Assembly (NCBI RefSeq): GCF_004359215.1
Contig: NC_090616.1
Span: 530,066-594,065 of the forward strand
Source of the DNA: Bremia lactucae
Lineage: Eukaryota > Oomycota > Peronosporomycetes > Peronosporales > Peronosporaceae
Reading direction: 5' to 3'
DNA: 64,000 bases
Shown: positions 11,401 to 20,896 of the stretch, piece by piece
Layout of the letters: every line of letters begins with the position of its first letter
Numbering within the stretch: position 1 is the first letter of the stretch
Notes under the pieces: model-generated
Database searches by the model: none
Seen by the model: the letters and a program-made list of their open reading frames with translations, nothing else
What the model was told of the DNA's origin: nothing
Made by a program: the position numbers and the translations under genes

Positions 11401-11762
11401 GCCAACGCTCGGATCAGTTGATTTGGGTCTGCGAGGTCCTTTTGGAAGCTATTGATACTGAGGAGTGCCAGCTCGCGGCACTGGGCATTAGCGTCTGCAT
11501 AGTGAACTAAATACATGTACACCAGTTTCTTCACTTCGACGCTCGCTACAATTACATTCTTGACCACATCAGCAAAGAATGGAGACACGTCTTCCCCCTT
11601 GGAAATACTCGCGAGCAGAGCTTTCATTGCCTCGAGCTTCTCACTGTGACCTGCGACGCCCAATTTGTTGTCGAGCAGCTTTCGAATACGGTCCAAATTC
11701 ATGCTTTCCTCAAAAAAGTGTGCGTCGCCGGCGATACTCTTCATTCCCATCGCCATCGCCAT
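8499..11762 (-). CDS. AP3B: AP-3 adaptor complex, large beta subunit
   Basis: Single exon of 1087 residues, the usual size for beta-3 adaptin. Residues ~20-600 form the adaptin N-terminal HEAT/ARM solenoid ('KKLVYMYLVHYADANAQCRE', 'LALLSINSFQKDL'). An insert near residue 285 contains the acidic 'GFYADEGSGSEDE'. Residues ~690-800 are the Ser/Glu/Asp-rich hinge typical of beta-3, with a second 'KGFYSDESSSS'. The last ~260 residues form the appendage region. AP-3 sorts cargo from endosomes/TGN to vacuole- or lysosome-related organelles. The gene is divergent from the Nopp140-like gene across only 120 bp, and the BAP31 start codon lies 148 bp beyond its stop. Confidence 0.93.
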   Translation of the reverse strand: MAMAMGMKSIAGDAHFFEESMNLDRIRKLLDNKLGVAGHSEKLEAMKALLASISKGEDVSPFFADVVKNVIVASVEVKKLVYMYLVHYADANAQCRELALLSINSFQKDLADPNQLIRALALRVMTSIRVRDIVQIQLIAIRKCAADSSAYVRKCATNAISKVFVLDPEQKDVLAEIIGELLNDPSTMVLGSAVQALNEVCPDRLDLLHRPFRKLCHLLADVDEWGQTVMLHVLLRYCRQQFQAPVYEKKEVESSKKSKKGFYADEGSGSEDESKPRRNKQAPFMLGKRDALPSVGSVFSNSFANSIGDELEEDHRLVLRSSIPLLKSRNSAVVLAVATLHYYCGTHSLATSTLIGKSLVRIMRNQREIQYVVLTVISSMATSRPDMFCPFLPEFFVRATDPAYARKLKLEILTSLVTRENVSIILREFQAYVQHVDKSFVTTTVQALGRVADTMPSVAERSLNGLMRLVRSSNDQVVAESVVVIRQLLHRQTIEMDRLLIVRSLAAMMVSGRISSPSARASILWMLGEFNDNGNGTTCAAESLRMLVKDFSNEATQVRLQLLNLSVKLGLREPQARTIQLLLQYVIELCKFDIDYDVRDRARLIRAALSGDANLVNPHKLFASKKLAPLIGYDDDAKTRFMLGSLSNVVHHSVPGYLPLPEWRSTKPDRSLREESSFVVNTNRSSSVRSGSKAARKKTKEKNSKGFYSDESSSSSKSSESGSESDSDASSESGSSEASESKSDLHSSNAESEKNVSSSEESESEASSKESESDASSENDAQIHRREKGRKALKHSQSKATKSVHAFDPLHVLNSQGVAPADSQAATPMASTTNLLDDLMGLCVSSSTMSPRRYELLTSLAGNGLDIQYAFLRQPSSHSPEMNAIQLWLANHSKEPIARVHIIGTINLNQVVSFPELPVLFPGGSTSIAQLQVDFHGRLDTVPLEVITSTEKFRVDLCPLIGELLLPQQLSLDDFERRISQTDSTCLHTCEITLPAPVEMNAAVQAVQKECNMAQVYEINYMNGVMGKCKFAGRFRSGNDNAEIVLMAVEVQLQSGKGQLLVVMRDSVLAQRLSTAITQALSTSVSS

Positions 11763-11882
11763 GATTGGGGGGAAAGAGTTTAATATATTTTTGTTTTATT
11801 AGATCCATAAATATGTGACTTGTGATTTAGGTGATTTGATATTGGTTGGCAGTCATTGGCATAAAATTAATATTTACGACAA
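11763..11882. promoter_or_regulatory. 120-bp bidirectional promoter
   Basis: The only sequence between the AP-3 beta start codon (leftward) and the Nopp140-like start codon (rightward). It is AT-rich (ATATTTTTGTTTTATTAG near 11785) and contains no gene. Both transcripts must initiate in or around it. Confidence 0.5.
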
Positions 11883-13025
11883 ATGGTGGTGGCTAGCGAT
11901 GTCTTCCCGCTCATGCATGCGCTTCTTATTGGCGTCGGGTTTAAGAGGTCGGCAAATGCGTTGGCTAAGGAAGCCAAGCTACAACCGAAAGCATTTGAAA
12001 GTGAGCATGATCTGCTGGACGTTTACCAGTTTTACTTGACGCACAACGTGAATACCATCCAGACGGCTAAAGGGCAGGCTGAAAAACTAAAAGATGCAGC
12101 TAAAAAGTCAAAAAAGAAAATGGCAGAAAGAAGTAGTAGTAGTGATCGCGTCAAATCAATAAAGGAGGAGAAGACAATTGCCAAGAAGGGAAAAGTAGTA
12201 GCAAAACAAGCCGAGAAGAAAGTCAAGTCTGCTTTGCCGGAATCAAAATCTAAGTCAGAAACAAAAACATTAGCTGCAAAAACGGATTCTAAGAAAAAGA
12301 AAAAAACTTCTCATCCGGTTAATAAAATAGCTGTTGTCAAGAAGGCGAGTTCGGATGATTCATCAAGCTCGGACGACTCATCAGACTCGTCGGACTCGTC
12401 AGATGACGAAGAAAAGATTAAAACTAAGAAAGCTGCATCTATCAATAAAAATTCGACTCAGAGAAAAGAAAGCGACTCGTCCAGTTCTGATGATTCGGAC
12501 TCTTCGGATGATCAGAAGAAGAAGCCCACGTCCATCAAGCGTAAGGCTGAGGCTCATAGTACTCCAATCAATAGTAAAAAGTTCAAAGAGAATGCAGAAT
12601 CAACTTCCGAGGACACTTCATCCTCGGACAGTGACTCATCGGACTCTTCTGACTCCAGCTCAGACTCTTCAGATGATGAAGAGGCTCAAAAGAAAGAGGC
12701 TGCACGCCGTGAATTGGCTACCAAAGCTGCTTTAGAGTGGCAGCCAAAGAAGATTGAACAGGTCGGGTCCAAAGAGAAAATGACAGGCACTCCATTTCAG
12801 CGTGTGGACGGCGAATTTTGGTCGCAAAAGATTGTCGACGACACCCTTCGAGACAACAGCTACGAAGGCACGTTTGGCGTGGATGGTGTTGGTGTAAAAG
12901 CCAACAACAAACTTTTAAAGACGCGGGGAAAAGACTTTACCAAGGGCAAGAATAAACTTAAGCGCTCGACATACATGTGTGGGGCTATCAGCATGGCTTC
13001 GAATTCGTTTAAATTCGAAGACTAA
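11883..13025 (+). CDS. NOLC1: Nopp140/SRP40-type nucleolar phosphoprotein
   Basis: 380 residues. The N-terminus is LisH-like ('FPLMHALLIGVGFKRSANAL'). The centre (residues ~75-280) alternates Lys-rich stretches with acidic Ser clusters such as 'DDSSSSDDSSDSSDSSDDEE', the CK2-substrate pattern of Nopp140. Residues ~300-378 are the SRP40 C-terminal domain ('GTPFQRVDGEFWSQKIVDD', then 'NSYEGTFGVDGVG'). Nopp140 proteins chaperone box C/D and H/ACA snoRNPs between nucleolus and Cajal bodies. It is shorter than human NOLC1 (~700) and near yeast Srp40 (~400). It ends 46 bp from the convergent TPR gene. Confidence 0.92.
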   Translation: MVVASDVFPLMHALLIGVGFKRSANALAKEAKLQPKAFESEHDLLDVYQFYLTHNVNTIQTAKGQAEKLKDAAKKSKKKMAERSSSSDRVKSIKEEKTIAKKGKVVAKQAEKKVKSALPESKSKSETKTLAAKTDSKKKKKTSHPVNKIAVVKKASSDDSSSSDDSSDSSDSSDDEEKIKTKKAASINKNSTQRKESDSSSSDDSDSSDDQKKKPTSIKRKAEAHSTPINSKKFKENAESTSEDTSSSDSDSSDSSDSSSDSSDDEEAQKKEAARRELATKAALEWQPKKIEQVGSKEKMTGTPFQRVDGEFWSQKIVDDTLRDNSYEGTFGVDGVGVKANNKLLKTRGKDFTKGKNKLKRSTYMCGAISMASNSFKFED

Positions 13026-13071
13026 ACTGCACGACTTTACGAAATAGAACATATTTTTGTCAAAACATTAT

Positions 13072-14146
13072 TTACATTTTATTTAATGCCTGAAGTTCTT
13101 TAAGACCTCGTATACAAGGCTGCCAAGTATCCATCGAGGGCATGGAAGCGCTTAAATTTGAAATTAAATGCAGCGTCATTGGGTTTTGTTCAAAAGCACG
13201 TTGGCTAGAAGATACAATTTCATTTTTTTCAGGGTTTTTCGCTTTATCGGCAGTGCCGAACATCGAAGCCGACAATTGTTTTGTTCGCAGCTTATACGCA
13301 AGCTTTTTCGCTTGTAGTAATTTCAATTCTTGCAGTAGAGTCGCATGCACCGACTGTGTGGTTTCAGTACTCGTTGAAAGCTTAATAGCATGGTCAATAT
13401 CGTTTTGTGCTAGCTCAAACTCATCCTTTAAACGGTACGCCTGGGCTCGTCGGTATAGCGTCTTCACGCTTTCCTGGTCAATCTCCAGCGCTTGAGTCGC
13501 ATGGCGTATGGCATCATCCAAATGCATTGTCTTGAGTCGACAGGCTGTAAAATTTAGTAGCATCTTAAGCTTTAATGCATCAGCTTGTGCCTCTTCGGCA
13601 TCGGTATCGGGAAACATATACTCAAAATACACGAGTGCCTTGTTGTAGTGGTATGCTGCTCTCTGGTACTGACCATGCTGAAAAAAGAGATTTCCAAGCA
13701 CCCGGAATTCGCCACATGCGCTTAGTTTCTCGTAGGTCGTCATATCCATCACCTTTTTTTCCTGCGAATCACAGTTGCAAGAATGAGATAAAAACTCTTG
13801 CGAACCATCCTACGTGGACATGATATCGTACAGCCGAATGGTCGTGATTGCAGCTCATTTGAGTCTTGGTGGCTCGCACACTGCGCTCTCTAGCTTCTAG
13901 TTCTTGCCTTGCGAGCTCTTCGGGATCCTCCCACGCATCCCATCTCTTGTAGGTACGAGTCCAATCGTAGCTCTTCTCTTGCAGCTCTTTGTTGTGCTTA
14001 TTGTTTTCTGATTTTGCTACGTTTGCATGCTCCACAATCTCTTTCGTCGGTACCCAGCTTTGCCGGGCTTTGGCGGCATGACGCTCTTCTTTTCCTCCTA
14101 TTTGCTCTAACATGTGAGACATATATGAAGTCAAACTATAGGACAT
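13072..14146 (-). CDS. TPR-domain co-chaperone-like protein, two exons
   Basis: Exon 1 is 13814-14146 and exon 2 is 13072-13761. The 52-bp intron (13762-13813, GTAGGA...TCGCAG) is in phase 0, giving 340 residues. A GTACGA donor 21 bp upstream is an alternative. Exon 1 has 'YDWTRTYKRWDAWEDPEEL', recalling the YDY-x-WDKFD motif before the TPRs of RPAP3/SPAG1-type proteins. Exon 2 holds about three TPR units ('GEFRVLGNLFFQHGQYQRAA', 'KTLYRRAQAYRLKDEFELA'). An Hsp90/Hsp70-binding or R2TP-like role is inference only. The start codon lies 7 bp from the end of a TIR-bounded transposon, so its promoter is transposon-derived or disrupted. Confidence 0.8.
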
Positions 14147-14153
14147 TTTTTTT

Positions 14154-14222
14154 GGGTGCGACTATTGCCACAGACTTTTTGACTATTGCCACAGACGTTT
14201 TGACTATTGCCACAGACAAAAC
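14154..14222 (+). repeat. Left TIR with three 21-bp direct repeats
   Basis: Three tandem units of GACTATTGCCACAGAC plus a short T-rich spacer, preceded by GGGTGC. The outermost base is 7 bp from the TPR start codon. Confidence 0.75.
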
Positions 14223-14307
14223 ACCTCTGATTAACTAAATCGTTTCTTGTTATCCCTAAATAATACCCTACTCATTTTGATATTCCTCCCTGAAATTTCA
14301 ACGAGTC

Positions 14308-14652
14308 TGAAACGGGCTAAAGTTGCCCTAATGTTACACAGTCCGTTAGTACACTTTGTGTACTAAAAGAGGATGGTCAATTACTTAAATAAAGTAATTA
14401 GACCCACCACTTGGGTGTGTTTCACATTGTGACCCACCCTTGTGTATGTGATGCACATGCATGCATTCACATTATAGGAAGGATGACGCCTAGCGTCCGT
14501 GATGACGGCTAGCGTCATCCGTTACGCGAGGCATCTAGAAAGACACACTCGCAATACATATTAGTGTTATCTACAGAGATGACATTTTATGATTCGTAAA
14601 AAATAGGTATTTATATCTAATACGATTAAATATAATCAGTCTGAAAACTACT
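14308..14652 (+). repeat. 5' LTR of A1, truncated
   Basis: Starts TGAAACGGGCTAAAG and follows the 3' LTR closely until 'GAAAACTACTT', then jumps into gag. About 200 bp of its right end are missing. Confidence 0.8.
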
Positions 14653-15510
14653 TAGGTGGCAGGGCACTTGGCGCAGGGACTTGGTGAACAAGCCCTGACC
14701 AGGCTCTTGGAAATCCTCCTGAGCAACATGCTGCAGCAATTTGAGGCATTCGTGCTTAGATAGCGGAGATCCGCATCCGAGGCACGGAGCCATGCTGCGG
14801 CGGGGTCCGTCACTCAGACTCAGGATGAGCTGAGGCGTGAGCAGGCTCGGAGCGAGGCTCCCAACAGGACTGTTGAGATGCTCTCTACCCCGACTCAAAC
14901 ATCGCCGGTCTGGGTCTTAGAGCCGCAAGTTTTACAAAATTTTGTGATGCACCCGAATCCACTAGGAGGGTCATCACCTGGTCATAACCTCGTACTTGAG
15001 CGCTTTAGACCAGCAGGGTTGAGGTCCGAAATTACGAAACCTCAGGGATAATGCAACCCATTTGTTTGCCAACTCTGAACTTAGGGGTGCTTCAGAGTCC
15101 GCGTCAGTAGGGCATCCCGTCCCTACTGCGCTCCTGCATTTCCCGACCCCTCAGTGGTCGATGCAGAGCTCATGCGTCTCGCACGTTGCTTCTTGCCATC
15201 GCCCTTTAAGAAGGGAGTCCTCTTGCTAGGCACCTTTGCCCCAGAAGGGACCCTGGCATAGCAGCGAGCCATCATATGGCCGCGCTTGCGGCATTTAAAG
15301 CAGACAACGTCTGCATTGCCCAACTCCATGGGAGTGGCGTCTGTCCTCTCGGCCGACAGCTTATACCAAGCTGTCGCCGAGGCACTGTTGTAGGATTGCT
15401 CCTCAACTGAGGCAATTTGGATTGCCTCTTCCATCGTCGACGGCACCTTTCGAAAAGGACCTGTCGGGATGGGCCATGCCGTAGTCCATTCATAAACGGA
15501 TGGCGCGTGG
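14653..15510. pseudogene. A1 gag remnant, partly inverted
   Basis: 14653-14910 is gag on the plus strand (matches A3 at ~60982). About 14911-15510 is the gag C-terminus and protease leader on the minus strand, including a CCHC zinc knuckle 'CFKCRKRGHMMARC' in the frame 15123-15554 and gag text 'MEEAIQIASVEEQSYNSASA'. Sense pol resumes at ~15511. The switch of strand inside one element shows an internal inversion. Confidence 0.75.
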
Positions 15511-17675
15511 TTCATGCTTACAATAAGCTGAACACCGCGACCATACCGGCGCAAACGCCAATCCCGTGTAAAGATGTTTTGTTGAACTCCATGTTAAAGT
15601 CAACTATCTTTTCCGCGTTGGATTTAAAGGATGGCTACTATCAGGATAGAGTACGATGTAGTTAAAAGAGCTGTAAGCACCCCAAGAGGTATGCTTTGGG
15701 AGTGGCTTGCGGTGCCTCCAAGGTTTAAAAAATGCACCAGCGGCATTCAATCGAGGAGGGGTCACGTGAGCGTCAGCACCTTGGCTACGCGCCCCACTAC
15801 TTTGACGATGTATTCGTGCATAGTAGGGCCGAGGACGGCGCACAAGTGTCATTTAGATGCTGTGTAGACTTCGAAGGACGCCTAATTGTACGTCAACTTA
15901 CAAAAGTGTGTCATAGGGGTCCCCGATATACCTGTGCTAGACTGCATCGTAAGGACACATGGTGTACGAGCATAGTAAAATCGGTAATGGAATGGCCAAT
16001 CCCATGGCATGTGAAGGATTTGCGTCAATCCTAGGCATTGTTAATTACTTGCTTATAAATATTAAGAATTACGCTGAGCAAATTAATATATGCACACGAA
16101 ACCTGACAAGAGCATACTCTATTGAAAGTGGCTCTTTGTCATGCACAGGGTAATTCAGTTCCGCGGCTTTTTTTTAGCCGTGACTGATAAGAGATGACGC
16201 GGTCAACGCCGTCGTCATCCTTCTGCATGAGCGTGCTGCCGATTGCAAAAATTACTTGCATCGCAGACGACGCTATAAGGCTTATCCGCGTCTGGCAATG
16301 CCAAGACCGGTGCCTCTACAAGAGATTACTACACTGATGTTACGCATCATCTTGATCTTTTAATAAGCCCATTCTGCGTCCTTTTGTAGGAGGCCAGATA
16401 TTGGCTTAAGCACCGAACCATGATTGGTTTTTACGGATCACGCATCACTGCGGACCGCAACAAACTCACCGCACCTCTCGCCTAGAATGGCAAGATGGAT
16501 TACATTCTTCTCTGAATAGAATTTCATAGTTGTATACAAGACGGGTAAGTCGAATGTCTCGACTAACGCTTTATCACGCGACCAGACTTCGAGGTAAGAC
16601 ACTAGGAAAGTGTGTCTTGTGCTAAATCACAATCTGATCCGTCAACGTTGGGAACCATAAAGGCATACCACGTGATAAGCTCACTGGCCTCTGGGATAAA
16701 AGAGAGCTACAGTCAGGACAACCATTGTCGCCTGCTGTTGAATCACTTTGGTGGACGAAAGGTAACCCTTCCGTCGAACCTGAAAGCTAAGCTAAATCGC
16801 TTGGTAACAACGATGGCCTGTTATGGCATCAGCTGTCGTCTTGTGATCCCTTGAGAATCTATATGCCTCATGACACAGATCTCAAGCTGATGATCCTTCA
16901 CGAGCTCCATGATGCGCCATCTAGTGGGCATCTGGGCCGTTAAAAGACATTCTTACGAGTGTCAGAGGAATTTTGGTGGCCACATCTATATAGATGGGTG
17001 GCCAACTATATTTGCTCTTGCGAACAGTGTCAGCACATTAAGCCTGCACCGTTCAGCAGTGCGCCACTGAAGCCGCTACCGATTCCAACCAGATTTTAGA
17101 CGACAGAAAGTGTGGAATTCATGTTTGGCATGCCGCCCGATCATAAGGGTCGGACGGGGCTAGTCGTCTTTGTAGACAGACTAAGCAAAATGGTGCATTT
17201 AGCACCGTGTAAAACATCGATCACAGGCAAGAAGGCAGCTCTCTTGTCCCTGGATGATGTGTACCGACTACACGGGATGCCCGAGTCCATAGTATCGGAC
17301 CGGGATCCACGTTTTACGTCTGGTTTCTGGCGACATGTGTTCGAGCTGCTAGGTAGCAAGCTCCACATGTCGACCGCAGATCATCCCCAGATCGATGGCC
17401 AAACAGAACGTGCCAATCGGGTCGTGGCGAATGTCTTCTGCACTATAGCAGATCCCAAAGAGTGGAGTAAGCAATTGCCCTTTGTGGAGTTCGCTATAAG
17501 TAATAGTATCCACGCCAGTATGGGTGAGACACCGTTTTATATTAACGGACTGCGCCATCCTTGGACGCCCGTCTTTTTTGTGCGCAGCCTGAGTCTTAGT
17601 GGGGGAGGGTTCTTCACTATGCTCGGTTCAAAAGAGGGACATAGTTTTGTCAATATGACGAAGTGCACAGGTTAA
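15511..17675 (+). pseudogene. A1 pol: reverse transcriptase, RNase H, integrase (broken)
   Basis: RT text from ~15511 ('AYNKLNTATIPAQTPIPCKD', 'STIFSALDLKDGYY') with the catalytic motif as YFDD ('APHYFDDVFVHSRAEDG', ~15800). RNase H around 16380-16600 is badly decayed. Integrase follows: an HHCC-like zinc region around 16900-17040, then a long open stretch 17112-17675 with the DDE triad intact (Asp in 'VFVDRLSK', Asp in 'VSDRDPRF', Glu in 'DGQTERANR', last two 35 residues apart). Many frameshifts and stops separate the blocks, so no full polyprotein can be made. Confidence 0.85.
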
Positions 17676-18550
17676 CAAAAAGAATATGCTGACCGAAATG
17701 GTCGCAAAAATAATGAACGCTTTAGAGTGGGTGAAAATGTACTATTAAGTACTGCTGCCCTACCTAAAATGCAATTTCTGTTCAATCTGGAGGTACTACG
17801 AAGTTTTTGCGGCGTTTCATTGGGCTCTTTACGGTGGTAGTAAAAGTTGAAGACCTAAATTATAGGCTCATTCTTCCTCGTATATGAAGTTGCACCCCGT
17901 ATTTTACGTGGGTCGTCTGAAACGGTTGTAGACCCAAATGAGGTCACATACCCCCATCAGTCTAAGGGGACCGATGGTGTCGCCGACTGTGAGTCGAGCG
18001 TCGTTCGGGTCAGGGGGACGGAGAAGGCGAAAAACTTTCAGCTGATCGACTCCTCCCACCACGAAAAGGACTCGGTGAACGAGGGACATCACGCAAGTAA
18101 CGCCGATCCCAGGATATTTTTTTCTGTAAGGTCCAAGCGAGTTTTCAGGCGTTCATAACACTGACGAGCCTTCGCTCGGACATCACAAAGATCCAAGGTC
18201 TGTCGCAAGACGTGACCCTCGAGATCGACAATACGTCGTTCGGCAGCGCTTAACGCCTGCGACTGAACGGACGAAGGTATGGCAGCCGCGAGTAGGTGAG
18301 CGAATTCGCCACTCCTATCGAGCGCCGCCTGCACTGATGGATGCGGGTGGGAATCAACGCTTCCATATTGAAAGGTTGCTTGCCCACCACTCCGTGAGGG
18401 AAAGGTTTCAGATCCTCATCCAATGGAAAGGTTACCCGAAGAATTTTGACTCTTGGAAACCAAAATGATTCCCCACGTCTTGATGCGCCCGGCTTGGTGG
18501 CTACCTATGAAAAGGAGCACCAGCTGAGCCTCTTCGCTGGTCTCAAATAG
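17676..18550 (+). pseudogene. A1 integrase tail, linker and chromodomain
   Basis: The integrase C-terminal part is frayed (about 17690-17940). The linker is readable at 17930-18330. The chromodomain starts at ~18335 ('MDAGGNQRFHIERLLAHHS', 'RFQILIQWKGYPKNFDSW'), the usual targeting module at the end of chromovirus pol. The start of the linker-chromodomain stretch is overlapped by an open antisense frame. Confidence 0.75.
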
Positions 18551-19467
18551 ACTAGCAGAAGCAGCGTTTTTTTGTGAGAAAAAAAGGAGGTACAATACCG
18601 TCTACGATTTCTTTCACACGCAAGTGGGCAAAATTAATTCACTGCGACGGCTGTTTCATCGCGTCGGATTGCGGATAAATGCGGTGCGTGAATTCCGCCT
18701 CGTACTGGTCGGGCGTTTCATTTGAACGCAACACGACCGAAATCGGAAAAATAAGCCCTAGCGATTTTCCTTAACCCATCCATGTTTTAAAGACGCCATA
18801 ATTTATATGAGCGTCTAGAAGAGCAGACGCTTGAGGCGACTCTCTTGGCCCGTTTGAACAAGGCCATTTAGATGGAGGGGCATCTTTGGTATGCCACCCG
18901 TCACATAGCCACGTCCAAAATGACTGGCTTGTAACACCGACTGAGCACGTCCATGTGTCGTCGGAGGAGCTTTCGGCTCAGAATCCTCTATGTCAGAACC
19001 ATTATGGATAATGGTCTGAGCAATAGACGTTGTAATTTTACCCATTGGAAAAGTGGTTGCGCCTTTATGGGCAGCGCTCTTATTAATGGTCGCTGCGCTA
19101 GCCAGCGCAGACGACGAGACAGCATTACATAACTTTGCTGCCTCCATGTTTGGAGCAATTTAATAAGTTTGGATGGGCAATAATGCGCCATCATTCTTCC
19201 TCATTAGCTCGTTGTCCGCATCTCTACTATAAGGTGACGGAGACGGTGTCGACTCATTGTAGTCGACAATGAACGACGGAACGGCATCCTCACTGTTAAA
19301 GTGGGATGAATCCTTAAGCCCAATTAACGCGACAGCAGCAGTAGCTGTCGGTTTCGACTTAGACATTGTAAGCTGCCGGCGTGTTTAACGCGGCTCGTGC
19401 GCTTAGTGCGAGGTTGAGTGGGCGTCTTCGCAGACGACCCACCATTGTAACCCCTTTTAGGTGGCAT
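18090..19467 (-). pseudogene. Antisense open region of A1 (candidate antisense gene)
   Basis: Read on the strand opposite to gag-pol, starting at the ATG at 19467 (MPPKRGYNGGSSAKTP...). Basic N-terminus, then 'PSFIVDYNESTPSPSP', 'IIHNGSDIEDSEPKAPPT', 'GRGYVTGG', then text opposite the pol 3' end, and finally a helix-rich segment 18092-18334 ('ALSAAERRIVDLEGHVL') opposite the integrase-chromodomain linker. At least two frameshifts and stops break this copy. The same sequence of motifs occurs in A2 on its antisense strand. No family match is known to me. It may encode one protein or several. Confidence 0.5.
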
Positions 19468-19573
19468 CTTTGGCGCCGTGTATGAAACACAGGTCGCTAG
19501 AGTGAATGAGAGAACTAGCGGCGCATTAAGCAGCTCGCAGTTCCTCCTTCCACTTTGACGAATTATAAAATTT

Positions 19574-20138
19574 AAAGGGGGGGTGGTGTAACGGGCTAAA
19601 GTTGCCCTAATGTTACACAGTCCGTTTAAGTACACTTTGTGCACTTAAGGGGATGGTCAATTACTTAAATAAAGTAATTAGACCCACCACTTGGGTGTGT
19701 TTCACATTGTGACCCACCCTTGTGTATGTGATGCACATGCATGCATTCACATTAGGAAGGATGACGCCTAGCGTCCGTGATGACGGCTAGCGTCATCCGT
19801 TACGCGAGGCATCCAGAAAGATACGCTCGCAATACATATTAGTGCTATCTACAGAGATGACATTTTATGATTCGTAAAAATAGGTATTTATATCTAATAC
19901 GATTAAATATAATCAGTCCGAAAACTACTTCCTACTCGGTTAAGTGCGCACGAGGAGTTGGATTACCGCTCCCGTGACGACACTTTACTAGAGTACTTAG
20001 CGCCATGGGTGAGGTCGCTAATGCGTTCACCACAACTACCACTTTGGCGCACAAGAGTAGACGGTCTAACCGCTTCCTCGCTGTGCTAAAGTGTGTGCCT
20101 AAGTAGAGCGTGGTTGTATTAAGACCTGCCCGCCTCCA
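19574..20138 (+). repeat. Polypurine tract and 3' LTR of A1
   Basis: PPT AAAGGGGGGG at 19574-19583, then the LTR at 19587-20138 (552 bp), starting TGTAACGGGCTAAAG and ending CGCCTCCA. It carries short hairpins, for example arms AATTACTT/AAGTAATT and GGATGACGC/GCGTCATCC. Confidence 0.85.
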
Positions 20139-20255
20139 AGTCAGTCGCAAAATGAAAACAGCTTCGAAGCACATAATGGATCAAATAACACGAAAGAATC
20201 TGCTGTCAATGTTCAGAGAAAAACTCCCTGCAGCCACCAATCGGACTTGTTTAAG

Positions 20256-20435
20256 TCATTTATGATTATTGCGAAGCCATTGAAAAGGCATCGAATGAAA
20301 TCGCACTTGGCGAATTGTTGCATCTAGTTGATGTAAAGCGAGCTCATTCTCCGGGAACGCATGTATAATCGCGGTATACTGGCGCAATGTCACTACGTCA
20401 ATTTTGCTAAGATCGCATTTCAAAACCACCTTCAT
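20256..20435 (-). pseudogene. SAP30 Sin3-binding-domain-like fragment
   Basis: A 59-codon frame reads 'CDLSKIDVVTLRQYTAIIHA', then 'FPENELALHQLDATIR'. It resembles the SAP30 core pattern of a DL-x-x-L-x-V-x-TLRRY helix, spacer, QL...V-x-x-HF. Past a frameshift the neighbouring frame reads 'INDLNKSDWW', again like the region after the SAP30 HF motif. It lies between the Gypsy insertion and the right TIR, so it looks like a captured host gene fragment. Identification is by eye and tentative. Confidence 0.4.
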
Positions 20436-20896
20436 AAGGCCGACTGATTTGCAGCACCGTCACGTCTTGATGGCGAATTTCCCTTTTTCTAGCAGCAAAT
20501 CCGCACGCGTCTGCGATCCCAAAAATCCCTTTCCTGTGTGAATATGGAGCCCACGACCGTCGCTTCTTTACTTAGGGACAACACAGACAAAACATACAGT
20601 TGATATACACACTTTGGTGCATGGGTCAATCGAGAGAGGAAGCACCGTTTAGCATGTCAAAGCCGTCAAGAGGCCGCTTCAGCTCGTCGACCTCTGTAGG
20701 CGTGAAGAAGTGTGTACACGACGTCTTGCGTAATATATTTACCCAAATTAGCGCGTGGCTGCGGATGCAGAACATCCAACGCGGGGTAAGCGCGCGCTGC
20801 GTCTGCTTAATTCCGCATTCTTAGCACGCAATAATGCGTCCGCCATAGTAAATGCGAATATACATAATGGCAAAAAGCAGGTTCAATGACACGGAT

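Larger units (their letters stand above)
14308..20138 (+). mobile_element. Ty3/Gypsy chromovirus family A, copy A1 (decayed)
   Basis: A 5' LTR remnant, broken gag-pol with a C-terminal chromodomain, an antisense open region, a polypurine tract (19574-19583) and a complete 3' LTR, flanked by the 4-bp duplication AGTC (14304-14307 and 20139-20142). The 5' LTR is cut at ~14652 and joined directly to gag, deleting its end and the primer-binding site. A gag-PR block at about 14911-15510 is inverted. Confidence 0.85.

Noticed and set aside
12334..12735. Arg/Thr-rich frame within the Nopp140-like gene
   Set aside because: Out-of-frame reading of the Ser/Asp repeat region; the SRP40 C-terminal domain fixes the real frame.
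14280..14640. Stand-alone promoter or gene upstream of the TPR gene
   Set aside because: The sequence is the family A LTR, repeated at 19587, 36205, 44333, 44839, 52223 and 60341.
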